Below the pieces are notes generated by a model. The model searched no databases and was not told the DNA's origin. It worked only from the letters and a program-made list of their open reading frames with translations. The position numbers and the translations under genes are program-made. Of a stretch of 64,000 bases of DNA, positions 44,384 to 56,217 are shown one piece after another (the first letter of the stretch is position 1; every line of letters begins with the position of its first letter). The DNA comes from Venturia oleaginea (taxonomy: Eukaryota > Ascomycota > Dothideomycetes > Venturiales > Venturiaceae), in the NCBI GenBank assembly GCA_013176395.1, contig JABMLP010000014.1, positions 372,001 through 436,000 of the forward strand, read 5' to 3'.

Positions 44384-44620
44384 TTAACAACAATTGGACT
44401 GGCTCTTCCTCATCGTCGACATGCCTGATGAGGAAGTTGCTGTTGAGGTCGCCATGGACATTCCTGATGCCATTGCCATGGTGGCTGTCGCTGACGCGGA
44501 GCTAGACATTGTCATGCCAGACATGTCCATATTGGATAAGTTGTGGTTTGTGCGATTCGACAATTGAATGTATTGATTAGTGACAGGTCTGAAGAGTGTG
44601 ACAGCAATATGTGTTCCCAA
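44384..44620 (-). CDS. Met-rich protein, possible Ctr-type copper transporter N-terminus
   Basis: From an internal ATG at 44533 the protein reads MDMSGMTMSSSASATATMAM then ASGMSMATSTATSSSGMS, ending SQSNCC. Clusters of MxM and MxxxM are the copper-binding signature of the extracellular tail of Ctr transporters. The transmembrane part is absent in the following sequence, so this is either a truncated gene or a small Met-rich protein. A ferric/cupric reductase lies 0.8 kb away, and the two activities commonly cooperate in copper uptake. The assignment is weak. Confidence 0.35.
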   Translation of the reverse strand: MGTHIAVTLFRPVTNQYIQLSNRTNHNLSNMDMSGMTMSSSASATATMAMASGMSMATSTATSSSGMSTMRKSQSNCC

Positions 44621-45347
44621 TTAAAGAGTGGCAGATCTCCCAGCCTTGTAACTCCTTAAAAACAGTACGCGGATCCAGTTGCAGGGGAATACACGAACGA
44701 CTGCATTAGCTTTAAAGGGATCGGGCCGAAGATGTCAGCCTTGACACTCCTCGGATCCTCCACCAGAGCAGGTTCGAGCGATATTTTACTTTGAACGCAT
44801 AACTCAAGCTCTGCAATTCGTCTGTTATTTTCTACAAATCCCCATATGCCGGATTTACCGAGTTCTAATATGTTGCAGGATCTACGAACGCGTACATTCT
44901 CTACGCTTGCGATTCTCGTGCCGTCTAACTTGCTCAATTCTGCGCACCTTTCATAGTGGCTTATTCGCTATGAGCCAATTCACAATAGCGACACCCTGAA
45001 TTTTTTGCTACTAGCTTTTATAGGACGTCGCTCTTCGTCCCTGACCAATCTAGATTTATTCTTTTTGAAAATCTGGCCAATGGCGTCTTCTCCAGGTTCG
45101 CGAACAGGATCCAATCCCACTTGCGGCGAGGACAGCAGCGATGGAGTTACAGGACGCTTGAGCTGAGTTGCATACGCACCGTGCTATGTTTTGACAAGCA
45201 TTGAGAGCCCAGCCTTGGGAAAATCTTATCATATGCATCCTTCTGCCACCAAGGAAGTAGACGACGTTTGGCAAAGTCTTATTTCTCTTCAATAATCCTA
45301 CCACAAGCCAGGAAGGAACCAAACAGGTTTCCAACACATCAGTTGAG

Positions 45348-47551
45348 ATGGACATGGGAAATGTTGCCTGGTTGACTTACCCACTTGCATTACATGGGAC
45401 TCGTCAATTTGACTGTGATGGCCTTACCCCTGACCAATGTGTTTGGTATAAGCAGCGGTGGCACTACTGGTATATCACCCCATCGACCTGTACTTTTGAT
45501 CCATCGACTGACGATTTCTACTAGGTATATTGCCGATTGGGTTTTTGCGCTTCCAACAATTGCGTTTTTCATGTCCGCGATTGGTATCTTCATCATCGGT
45601 CACTTCATCTCGTCAATAGTTCTTGGATATCGCAGGTTTAGAGGACCTGCTGTGTGGCAGAAGTTGATTGCGTCGATTCGATATCTGTCTTATCTTGGGT
45701 TTCATGTCAGAGAATTGCGGTGGAATTCTGCGCCGGTGGGAGTCCTTCTGTTGGGACTTGCTGGGACTGCTTTCTTCTTCTGTAAGCTTTTCTTGAGATC
45801 TTTCAATGGATTAGATTGTGAGGATTGGACTAACGGTATGGCAGGCATGGATTTGATACCACAGCCATATTATTGGGCGGAATCCTTCTACGGTGATTCA
45901 CCTGCGCTTGCTACCAGATCGGGGTGGCTTTCATTGGCATGTATGCCATTCGTATTGTGAGTCTGAATTGACGAGGACACAGAATTAATGAAATACTAAC
46001 TTTCTCCAGTGCAACAGCGAGCAAGACCAACTGGATCACATTGGTTACCGGTGTCTCTCACGAGAGACTCCAAGTCTTCCACAGATGGATCGCCTATGCC
46101 TTCTTTATTTTGGCACTCCTACACACGTTCCCATTTATTGTGTACCACATCCACTGGCATACCATGGAAGCTCACTTCTCATCGAGTCTCCTTTTTTACT
46201 GGACCGGTATCGTGGCTATAATCTCTCAAGCCTGGCTCACATTTGCTTCCCACAGTACCATCAGGTAAGTCCTACATAAAAGGCCGTTAAAATTCTCTAG
46301 CTAACCAAGCACAGAAAACTCAACTATGAATTCTTCAAATTCATGCATTTTGCCGCCGTCATTGTCTTCATGATCGTCCTTTTCTGGCATTGCGATTACA
46401 CATTGACATCATGGTAACTTCTACTTTCCCCCTCTTCACCCATCAACAATACTAAGTTTGATAGGGACTACTTCATCGCCACAGCAGCCGTCTACGTCCC
46501 CTGCTACGTCTATCCCTGGCTCCGCACCCTCTTCGAACACGGCACCCGCCAAACCGCCCACCTTACCATTGAAGAAAACGGCTTCACCCGCATCACCATC
46601 CCGGCAACCTTCACCTGGACACCTGGCCAACACTGTTTCCTGCGCTTCACCACTTTCGGCTTCATAAAAGCCATAAGCGCGCATCCATTCACCATTTGCT
46701 CTCTTCCCTCTCCCCGGCCCGGGGAGAAAAACGAGTTGGTGTTTTATATCCGTCATCAAGGCGGTTTCACGAAGACGCTTTATGAGTTTGCTTTGAAGAA
46801 TCCCGGGGTGGGTGTTGGGGTTATGGTTGATGGGCCGTATGGGGGTGTCAATATGCAGAAGTACTGTGATGGGGATCATAGTCTCGTTATTGCTGGGGGG
46901 TCGGGTGCTGGGTGGGTTCTACCATTTGTTGAGCGGTTCGTCCGCGACCAGGCTATCAACGTTATCACCGTTGATGAAGAGAAGGCTTTGGATATCTCTA
47001 CCGAGAACAGGACGACCCTCGCTATTCCTAAGAGCGTCAATGATGGTCCAATGTCTTTACGCGTTATCCTTGCGACTAGGGATATCAGTAGTCGGATCTG
47101 GTTCCTGCGTACTGTGAGCGAGTTGTTGGCCCAATACCCGACTTCGACTTCGACGAAGGATATTAACATTCAAGTTTTCTTGACAGGAGAAGCGATGCAC
47201 CAAGTCGATCTTTCATCTTCCAAGAAAGAAGACCTTGGTGAGACGACGAGTTCGGATGGCTCCATGTCCTCGGCTGATAATATCGCTATCCCGACGAAGC
47301 AAGATGCGAGCCAGGATATGACGAATGTGCCTGGCAAGGAGTTTGAGAATCGACCTCAGCTGGCACAGATTATTCACGGTGAAGGTACGAGGTTGGCACA
47401 GGAGGGGAGGTCGATGGGTGTTTTTGTTTGTGGACCGGAGACGATGCAGAATGATGTCCGCAATGCTGTTGCGGCAGAGAATTTGCAGATTGTCAAGGGA
47501 GCGAAGAGGGGCGGTGTCTATTTGCATTCTGAACATTTCTCATGGGCTTAA
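45348..47551 (+). CDS. Ferric/cupric reductase, FRE family
   Basis: A plasma-membrane flavocytochrome that reduces Fe(III) or Cu(II) for uptake. Six exons (45348..45469, 45525..45781, 45845..45956, 46010..46264, 46315..46413, 46465..47551) sum to 643 codons plus stop. The start MDMGNVAWLTYPLALHG fits family N-termini. Membrane helices include WVFALPTIAFFMSAIGIFII. Haem-ligand histidines lie in FFILALLHTFPFIVYHIHWH and FMHFAAVIVFMIVLFWHCDY. The FAD site is AHPFTICSLP, the NADPH sites are IAGGSGAGWVLPFVERF and VFVCGPETMQNDVRNAV. The C-terminal HSEHFSWA aromatic residue is typical. The frame has no lesion. Branch sites (GACTAAC, ACTAAC) support the introns. Confidence 0.95.
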
Positions 47552-47851
47552 GTTATCGACGCTCGAGTGTCGAGGAAGAAAAGACTCCTCGATGGGAAAT
47601 TCAGTACTTAATACCTCCTTCAGTGTCCCAATCTCTTGAACTTTGTTGATGAGCTCAGTAATTGGCAAGTGTTCCATCTGTATAACCGAGTCATCTACCA
47701 GTACACAATCCTGTAACTGATATCATGGCCGCAACTTGTTAGACGATTCCAGCTAGCCACAAGTATCAGACAATAGTCCGCAACGATTTCGAGAATTTGA
47801 AGACGCAGAACTGAAAATTGATCTGACAACCTCGCCCATTGATCGACTAGC
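47552..47851. other. Intergenic, convergent 3' ends
   Basis: FRE and the BTB gene end here facing each other. Nothing else is seen. Confidence 0.5.
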
Positions 47852-49160
47852 TCATGGGACCGTTCGACCCTTGGCCCACTGTTGCTGCAGGTGCTGAACG
47901 TGGGAACTCGTCACCAGAGAGCCAGCAGCCTGGTACACGTCTCGCAATTTCCCGTTCAGCTCGAGAATGAAAGAACAGCCCGCATGATCTTTTTCCTTCG
48001 CACCAGCAGACCCTCTCCATCCGTGAAATTTAATGTTGGTCAAAGTCGTGAAGACAGCGGCAGCGCTACAATGAATCTCCTCCACAGTAGGAAGTGACAT
48101 AAGTTTCCCTAGGTCCTTGAAACCTTGGAGGAGGAGACCGAGCGCCAGTGAATTGCAGCAGAGTGCGTTGTGATCCAGCGGCGTGTTCTGTCCGAACATT
48201 CCTGTCTATGTCGCTTGCGGATACGCTTTGCACATCTTTCCATCTATGACATCGTTGAAATACTTGTAGAGAACATCCAGCATGGAAGAAATGGCAGCTT
48301 TGCGGACTTTGAGTAGGCTTTCTACACTGGGTTAGCAAACGCGCCCGGTGAGATCGATGTGCAAGCTTACCGACGATATCTTGGGGCATGGTCATCTCTT
48401 CGAATTTGCGGACTTGGAAAGGCCACAAAGTTAACTTGACAAGTGCGCCACTTTCATCTGCTCTAACAGACTTCCCAAGGGCATTTGCAAGCTCGGTGAA
48501 TTGTCGCTGGTACCCAAAAACCCATGCCACCCACAAGTACTCTTCGTTTCCTGTCCCAAGGTATCTCTTCCCTGTCGTATTCTTTGTGTTGCTCCAACGA
48601 CTGACTTCGAGATATGTCTCGTCTGTGAGCCATGATGCAATACGCTCACTGAAAACCAGCCGACAAATAGCTACGGTATCGTATTTATCGCAAATGGTGG
48701 CGATGTTGATTAGCTGAGCTAGATCCATTTTTTCAGATATCTCGTGCACTCTGAAATGTGCCACCCGGAGAACGGTAAGCAAGGCCCGTGGATCATCGTC
48801 ATCGCCGAGTGGCACCTCGATCTGTGATGCCTCTTTGAACGGCCCATTAAGCATAGCTCTCCATACAGGTGATGCCATAAATAAAGTATTTCTACAGACG
48901 CGGAATCTGTGTTCACCCACGATCAAAGTGAGGTCGTTATTGAAACATAGATCGATGGGAGAGGTCTGGCAATGGTGGTGGCAGCCACGATGGCGGAAGT
49001 AGAGGCTCGCTTTTCTTTTTGGAAGACATGGCGAAAGCTGTTTCCTGGTGGCGCTGAAGTGTGATGAAGGTGAAGGTGAAATTGTTGTTGATTGCAGACT
49101 TGAGATTGGGCTCAAATGGTCAGTGCACGTGATTCGCACGTGGAGTTGAAGAGAGACCAA
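47852..49160 (-). CDS. BTB/POZ-family protein, copy 2
   Basis: Two exons (49160..48371, 48321..47852) give 419 codons plus stop with no lesion. The BTB-like region starts at CFNNDLTLIVGEHRFRVCRN and contains LFMASPVWRAMLNGPFKEAS and DDDDPRALLTVLRVAHF. The family block IATICDKYDTVAICRLVFSE follows, then LWVAWVFGYQRQFTELANAL and MPQDIV before the intron. Exon 2 ends with HVQHLQQQWAKGRTVP. BTB domains mediate dimerisation or binding to cullin-3, but the partner here is unknown. The first 80 residues look unlike the siblings, so the true start may be further in. Intron borders are GTAAGC and TGTAG. Confidence 0.78.
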
Positions 49161-49384
49161 ATCATAATGTAAAACTGATGTTTGTCAGGCCAAGATGGAC
49201 AAAAATAACACTGCTTGAAGAGAAAATGTTAGCCACTGCTCGAAAGCCCTTCTTCGACTCATTTCGAGCCGTATACTTCAACATTCCTCTTTATCCACCA
49301 TTTTTCGCTTTACTCTCATTGACACTCGGCGTAGACTAGTCACTCACCAACAATCGGGACGATGGGTCGACAAATGGTTGATCC

Positions 49385-50584
49385 CTATGCCTCAGTATGT
49401 CCCTTAGCCCATTGCCTCTTCATGTGAAGCATATGTTCATCCGTCACCACAGAAGGAACGGTATTGTAAACTTCGTCAAGCTTAACCTTCATTTCAGCAG
49501 TGAAGTCACACCTATCGTGGAATGCACCCAGCGTGAAATCAAAACCCGTCAATTGCTTCAGTTCAATCCACTGTTGTAGCTTTATATCCGTCAGAGTTTG
49601 ATGCAAGGTTCTGATGCTACAGTGGATCTTGCTTGCTGGCGGTTTGGACAAGCAATGACCCAATCTTTCAAACCCAGAGACAAGTAGACCTAGTGTTAAC
49701 GCCCGGCAGCAAATGGCGTTTCGATTGACTGAAGAAACAGGTGGCCCTACCAACGTTGCACTAAGCCGTGATGGATACGCTTGGCAGCTGTGGCCTTGAG
49801 TGACACGATCGACATAGCTGAAGAAGATTGCGAGGAGTTTCTCGATAGTTGAGTGGCGAATTTTGAGAATACTGTCTAATAGCAATCGTTAGCAGAGCCA
49901 AAAAAGTGGGCCAGTCGAAGAGACGCGAGAGTAGATCTCAATCCACTGTCAGCCATGATGAGAAGTCTTACCAGAAATATCTGGCATATTGCGCTCGAGG
50001 AAGCTCAGAGCCGCCGTCTCTTTAGCACGGCCGGGGCACTTGTCGCTCTCCATATAGAGCTTCAAGCTAACTTTCTTTGCGAGGCTGATGAATTCATTCC
50101 GGTAGCCAAAAACGAACGCGACCCACAGGAACAAATCGCTACCGGCAGGCAGGAGAAGCTGATCGCCGGCAATTGGTGATTCAGACTCGAATAGGTCAAG
50201 ATACGGTTCCGCCCATCCCCGAACAAAAGGGCGACATATTGAGACAGTATCGTACTTGTCACAAATAGTTGCCACGCACACGAATTGATACCGACTTAGG
50301 CTACGAGGCACCTCGTGCATGCGAAGATGTGCGATAAGTAGCACAAGCAGCAAAGCCTCCGGGTTATCGTCGACGAAGGGCACCTCGTTCTTGCCCGCTT
50401 CGATGAATGTACTGTTGAACATAGCACGCCAAACAGGACTAGCCAGACACATCGTGGCCTTGAGTACGCGATAGCGAGCTAAGATCAATCCGTCGTCTTT
50501 TCCAACATTGAGTGTAAGGTCGCCATTGGGACATAGCTCGGTAAGCGGAGGGATCGTGGACGAGTCCGCGAGTTCGCGAGACAT
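49385..50584 (-). CDS. BTB/POZ-family protein, copy 3
   Basis: Two exons (50584..49972, 49875..49385) sum to 367 codons plus stop, undamaged. N-terminus MSRELADSSTIPPLTELCPN, then GDLTLNVGKDDG, TMCLASPVWRAMFNSTFIEA, VDDNPEALLLVLLIAHLRMH and VATICDKYDTVSICRPFVRG. LWVAFVFGYRNEFISLAKKV and NMPDIS precede the intron. Exon 2 has NAICCRALTLGLLVSGFERL and the shared C-terminus LHMKRQWAKGHTEA. It is the best template for the family and, with copies 2 and 4, forms a same-strand array, as expected from tandem duplication. Function unknown. Confidence 0.82.
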
Positions 50585-51352
50585 GGCGATGAGTAGTTAG
50601 ATAGCAGGCTCCAGAGGCTTTGAGAAGACGTGAGGAATATTGTTGGTGGACGGGAAAATTGCAGTAGGGGAAGCGAACTTTTGATTGAACGCCTCAATCC
50701 TTTATGGTCAAGAAACTACACTTGGTGTTAGCTGGCTAATTCTAAGTTTATATGACCAGGGGAACTTACGGAGGAATGGAAGACACTTGAGAATTTGTCA
50801 ACACAATGCAGCTGACGAAGCGTGTTGACACGCAGCTTCATGGTGCTGCTGCCAGCAAGGAAAAATCATTAATCACAGGATTAAGCACCAAACCGCTGCT
50901 CTTGTAGAACTGCCATATTCAACTTGTTCCTACCCAATAGCTCAGATGCGAAATAGCCACGTCATTTCTGACGGCCCTGCTCTCCAATTATCGGAACAAT
51001 AGTCATATAGTGTAACAAGACATCCTTACTCGAAACTCCACATGACAGCGGTGCCCATCTGTCTGTCTCATTCTCATTTTTCACTGCTCTCATTTGCCCT
51101 CCGCTTTCAGCTCTCATCCGTCTCACCCTTGGCTTCTACACCATCAACACACGCGCCTGACCTCCAGCCCTTGTTATTGGTCTCTGTGTGTAAAGTATTC
51201 CCAAAGCAGCGTAAGTGGGGAAAGACGCTTCCCCAATTCCAAACAAGTCAGACTCACAAGCTCGTTGTTGCAGCTGGCCAAGCTCTTTCTTTCCGGGTCT
51301 GTTGTGGCGTTTGGTTGCAGGATACCAGGACGACTGAGGAAGAACTTGAGGC
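50585..51352. other. Intergenic between BTB copies 3 and 4
   Basis: No gene is visible. Serine/leucine-rich frames on the plus strand at 51042-51356 have no domain. It should contain the copy 3 promoter. Confidence 0.45.
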
Positions 51353-52471
51353 CTAGGCTTCAGTATTGCCTTTAGCCCACTGTTTCTTCATATGGAGATT
51401 GTGCGAGTCCAGGACTGGGGAATCAATAGCCCTATATGCATCTTCCAGCCGACGCTTCATTTCAGAAGTAAAATCGCAATGCTTGTGAGACCGATGGGTA
51501 TACACGTCCTGATCTTTCCACTCGTGGAGTTTGATAGAAGTAAGGATCTCGTAGACTTTCGATACACTTCGATGAACCATACTAGCGCGGGGACGAAAAC
51601 AGCAGTTTCCTAAAGGCTGGAATGCGGAAATGAGTAGCCCCAGTTTCAGTGCACGACAGCAGACAGCATTCTGATTTGAAAGGCTTTCCGGATAAGATTT
51701 GCAGCTCAGTCTTTAGCTTCTCTGGTCAAAATATGTGAAGCATCGCCTCAATCGCCTTCTCGCTAACTTTGAGCAAGCTCTCTAAAGTAGAGCATGAGCG
51801 AATGTAAGATAGAAGCGAATAGAATATTGGCAGGCGGGAAACAAGAACACAGAAGCGCGAGGCGCGCCACACAAGTAGGGGAGGGTCTTACCCGTGATAT
51901 CCGGCGGCATATTAGCTTTCAGTATTATGGCTGATAGGGACTTCAAGCTTGGTGGCGCGAGACAGGATCCCCTGCCGTCTATCCAGATTTCCAATCGAAG
52001 TTTGTTGACCAGTGCGCTGAATGTCTCATGGTAACCAAACACCCAGGCGCACCACAACCAAGTCTCGTTGCCAGTTTGCAGGTAGAGAGGTTGAACTATT
52101 GATATACGGTCGGCACATCGCAACGGTGTCGTATTTGTCGCATATCGTAGCAATGTTGACAAGCTGGCGTAGTTCCAAACCTTAGGCACATCGTGAGTCC
52201 TGTGGTGTGCAATGCAAAGAACACAAAGCAATGCTTCGGGGTCGTCGTCGATGAACTGAATCTCGCGATTTCCGAGACTGGCTTCCTTAAATCTTCCTGT
52301 GAGCATGGCTCGCCAAACTGGACTGACGATACACATGATCGTTTTGGAGACCATATAGTGGCAGATTGTTGGACCATTATCTCGTTTAATATGGAGAGTG
52401 AGATGACCATTTGCTGAATACAGCGATGTGAGTGGTGACGAGGAAGATGGTTCAGTGGTGCTTGCGGTCAT
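51353..52471 (-). pseudogene. BTB/POZ-family protein, decayed copy 4
   Basis: MTASTTEPSSSSPLTSLYSA, GHLTLHIKRDNG, TIMCIVSPVWRAMLTGRFKE and DDDPEALLCVLCIAHHRTHD match the siblings. After HDVPKV the frame slips: the conserved block LVNIATICDKYDTVAMCRPY is readable only in another phase over about 70 bp, and the original frame returns at YLQTGNETWLWCAWVFGY. ANMPPDITG leads to an intron (donor GTAAGA, acceptor TTTAG). Exon 2 begins SLLKVSEKAIEAMLHIF and meets a TGA and frame change before SYPESLSNQNAVCCRALKLG, ending LHMKKQWAKGNTEA. At least three lesions are present. Confidence 0.72.
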
Positions 52472-53108
52472 GATGTAGGGTGGCTTGATATGTAGATCGA
52501 CTGGGTTCTTGGGATGAAAAAAGGGGTGGTTGGGGTGACTATGAAGCAGGAACTTGAGTGGTGTATGCGAAGAACAAAATTATAATGATCATGGCCTTGA
52601 AACCGCATTGAAGAATCGGGAGCGTCGCGCTCAAGGAAATAAAGGACGATCAAGGAGCGTTGATGGGGAGAAAAGATCCACTCTCGTATCTTTCTGAAAC
52701 GAATGCCGCTAGTCGCAATCTGGTGTCGTCACGGGACTGAGAATAAAAAGGCTAGGCTGACAAGAAGACACCGAGACATAGCAAGATTTGAAACGAAAAG
52801 TTTGTACAGAGCGGGAAAAGATTTTATTGTTTAGTATCACTAGACTTCCGGCTCGCCGCAGTGAGTTCATTTCAGTTCAGTTCAGATAACTACATTCTCC
52901 AAGAAAGCTTCGCCAGTTCTCTCTTATTCTGTACAACATCTTATTACATACTCGATGATATTGCAAGCACCTGTAAAACAAAAGATAGCCACTACATCTG
53001 TGCGAGACCAAGCACACACCCTAGACATTTAATACTTATCTGTTTAATATCAAAATCACATCGCCAGAAAATTAATAGTGTCGATACCACGCTGAATGCA
53101 TTTAGTTC
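52472..53108. other. Intergenic, no gene seen
   Basis: Short frames only. The left part should hold the promoter of BTB copy 4 and the right part the 3' UTR of the next gene. Confidence 0.45.
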
Positions 53109-54375
53109 TTATTTCACATCCCCAACGAAAAACCCACAATACACACCACCCGCCTCCTTAAAAACAACCGCTTTCTCAATCGTCTTTAACCCAAAGGCCT
53201 TCTTATGCTGCAACAGAAACCAGGCAATACCCCTTCCATTCGGACTTCCCAACAACACTTTTCCCGCCTCAGTATCCATACCAAAAGTCTTCCGATCAGA
53301 CCAAGGAGGTGTAGGCACGCCCCAGGCAAAAGGACCTTTGGGTCTCTCGGAGTCAGGGAGGTCACGGAGGATTTGGTCGATCAACTTGCGAGACTGCATT
53401 AGCTAAGTTTGGTGAAAGGGAGTGAAAAGAGACGTACATTTAACGTCTCAACATTCATCATATTAATCCTCAAGATCATCTTCGGCGCCTCGATCTTCTC
53501 GTCCTTCCACGTCGCCAATTGAGCTTGTACAAGTTGATTTTTCCACTCGAGAAAGGCGACATCACTCCATTGTCTCAGATTGGGAAGAACAGCGTTGGGT
53601 TCATTTCTCAATTGGTATGCAGGACTGTAGTTCGACCACGCGCCTACAAGGCCTTGGGTAGGATTGAAGGCATTGATGTATTGTGCATCCGATGGCTAGT
53701 ACGTCATAAATTCTGCTGTTTTTGCCCGATTCCAGACGGGGTTGGAGGAGTAGGACGCATACTTACATCATGCTCCTTCCCATCAACCACATACTTCTCT
53801 TCCTGCATCCAAGCAACAATCCTATTCTTAACGTCCGAATTAAGTGGCCCGCCACTCTTCCCATCAAACCCAAGATCCCCAAAGACCTTCTCAATATTCA
53901 GATTCGCAAAATCGAAATTGGCGCTTTTATCGTACATGCGCCAGCCATTCGTTTCCAAGTCGTCATAAGACTCAAATGTGCTTTCTGACGGGAAGCCAAG
54001 AGAAGCAGTCGCCTCTTCAACACTCATAGCCATGAGAGCAAGAAGTTTTTCACCTTTGAAAATATATTGGGGCCATACTTCCGCCGTTACGGTCCTTTTA
54101 TGATGCTGGCGAGTACGATCGGATGAGGGCTTAAAGTCGATGGAGTTTGTGAGGGAGTCTTTGCGTGCTTGCTGTCCGCTGGGCGCTTTGAAATCGTCAT
54201 GGCGATAACGACCACGGATGCGGGCGCGATGTTTCTGCAAGTGTTCGAAGTTTAGGTAGTGAACATAGTTGCCGTGCTCTCGAAAAGATCTGTAAGTGAA
54301 AAGGATGCTAAGAATGAACATGAGGACGAGGAGTATGGCCAGCCGTCGTAGATTTCGATGGGATAGTGAGAACAT
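53109..54375 (-). CDS. Conserved type II membrane protein, unknown function
   Basis: Three exons (54375..53767, 53695..53438, 53393..53109) sum to 383 codons plus stop. The N-terminus has a basic start and one membrane anchor (LRRLAILLVLMFILSILFTY), followed by a lumenal or extracellular domain. Conserved-looking blocks are EVWPQYIFKGEKLLALMAMS, WRMYDKSANFDFANLNIEKV, then NPTQGLVGAWSNYSPAYQLR, and a C-terminal KLIDQILRDLPDSERPKGPF with GSPNGRGIAWFLLQHKKAFG. The layout suggests a Golgi or ER enzyme, but I recognise no catalytic motif. Splice sites (GTAAGT, GTACGT donors; CTAG and CAG acceptors) and phases are clean. Confidence 0.75.
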
Positions 54376-54898
54376 CTTTGAATGTAAATTTCAGGTACTC
54401 CGCCAGGAAATGTGGGAAATCTGATGAACGAGAAACGCGAAATGGCATCTCATAACCAAAACTGCTCGTACTTACAGCCATGCAAGGGGTGTGTGATGGT
54501 AGAACATGATGTGGCTGTACAAATTTGTACATTAGCTCTCAAAGGGACACCGTGCTATCTTATGCTAAAGAGACAGCAAGGGAATGCGAAAGCATAAAGA
54601 AAGCGATGTCGACTCATCCTTAAAAGTCCAGACATAAAGAATAAGGGCAATGTCGAGACGTTTCTGCCCTCGACCTGTCGTGAATTGGGTGCCCAATTCT
54701 GATCATCTGCTCCTTTTGTGGTAGCACTGTCAGGTCCAGGCTTGAAAGTTTGGCTCGTGGTGTAACATGTAACCACAGGCTTGTCAGTCCGGAGATGACT
54801 CCCATCCGTTCAAAATAAGATTATGTTCTCGGGTACTATGATCCCAATACTTACATAGAATCAACTTACGCCTCTGTTGTTCTCACATATCGACACAT
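54376..54898. other. Intergenic, no gene seen
   Basis: Short frames without domains. It holds the promoter of the membrane protein gene and the 3' UTR of VMA8. Confidence 0.45.
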
Positions 54899-55911
54899 CT
54901 AGAAAATAACATCCTCGCCCTCTCCATCGCCAAGCAGATCCCCGCCGCTTTCCAGCTTCTCAACGCCTTTCTCTGTCTTGTTACTGTCATTTGCATCCTT
55001 GGCCTCCCTCTCTTTCTCTTTCTCGGCAATGGCAGCGTCGCGCTCCTTCGCACCTTTGACTTTCTTAAGTCGGTAGAACTCTTCTCTGTCGAGTTCGTCG
55101 AGTTCAGAGTTGATATATTTGATCGTGTTCTCGGTTCGTGGTATAATGACGTGTTCACTGTTGGTCAAGATTAGCACGCTCCGATGATAGAGAAGATGTC
55201 CAAGACATACATGGCGTTGACTCTGCGATTTACCACCTTGATGACCTCATCCAGGATGACAAAAGCAGTTTGTAAACTAGCCAGTTCCACAAGTGTTTCA
55301 ACAGCCCTTGCATAGGTCTCTCTGCACCTCGCGACCTGCTGTCCTCCTTTGCCCAAACCAGTCAATTGAAAATCGCTGCCACCTTCCGTCTGAAAGCTCT
55401 CAAATTGTGGGAGGAAAACACCGGACACGTTCTCTTGCTTCGTTCGTACTCTGAACTTGGCAGATTTGACGGATTCTTGGATTTGGTAGGAGAGATTGAC
55501 ACCGCCGACGGCGTAGGTGACTTCGGCGAGGGAGAAGGCAGCAATTTGCATTACTCGGCCCATCTTTCGTTTGGCTTCATCGATGCGGCGAGTGATTTCT
55601 GGCGAGTATTAGGGGATATCATCTCAGTGGTCTGCGATCTTTGTACCTCGAAAGCGCCTGTCCAGAGCCGTTAGCAAGATTCATGCATGAGGAGGGATTA
55701 GAGAGATCAATTACTTTGTTAGAGCTTCACTCTTTCTCTTCAACAGATCATGGCCGGTCTGAGCTCCTTTCAGCTTGCTCTTCATCTGCCCTAGCACTTG
55801 GCGCGTGGGGAAGACGGACTCGCGAGCCTGTATAGCTGTATCAGTACTGGCCCACAGCTATGATTGAAGCTACACAGGAGCTCGGTGCGAACTGACCTCT
55901 GCGCCAGACAT
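54899..55911 (-). CDS. VMA8: V-type proton ATPase subunit D (Vma8)
   Basis: Subunit D is the central rotor shaft of the V1 sector, coupling ATP hydrolysis to proton pumping into vacuoles and endosomes. Five exons (55911..55897, 55827..55715, 55657..55647, 55598..55211, 55157..54899) give 261 codons plus stop. Exon 1 is 15 nt (MSGAE) and exon 3 only 11 nt. Family segments: FPTRQVLGQMKSKLKGAQTG, HDLLKRKSEALTKRFREITR, MQIAAFSLAEVTYAVGGVNL, LASLQTAFVILDEVIKVVNR, RVNAIEHVIIPRTENTIKYI, and LDREEFYRLKKVKG. The helical hairpin architecture and length match the family. Divergent from SYF1. Confidence 0.95.
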
Positions 55912-56217
55912 TTTATCGGGCGCGTGTATAAAACAGTGTTATCGCGTGTGAAGAGACTCCTGCAATTGAGTATACTATGGATTCCTGGCTTCTTGGGCGG
56001 GGTAGCTGTTTGGATAGAGTGTGTCTTGGAGTGGTCTGCTTCTCAGGCAATGGTCAGCGCACGAGTCAGCGGCTCTCCTCTCGCTGCCAGGGCCCAGCAG
56101 TGAGATGATCCCGCCGGCCTACAAAGAAACTTTGCGACGGAATCCACGAGAACAACGCCCACCACGCCCAATCGCCTTGGAGACCCTCCCTAGAACACGG
56201 ATGTCGCCCGGTAGAGA
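55912..56217. promoter_or_regulatory. Shared divergent promoter of VMA8 and SYF1
   Basis: About 300 bp between the two divergent start codons must contain both promoters. No TATA box or named motif is evident. An upstream part of the SYF1 frame is open here, so the SYF1 start could lie slightly differently. Confidence 0.45.

Noticed and set aside
45056..45355. Minus-strand frame upstream of FRE
   Set aside because: No domain and it overlaps the FRE start and promoter; likely chance.
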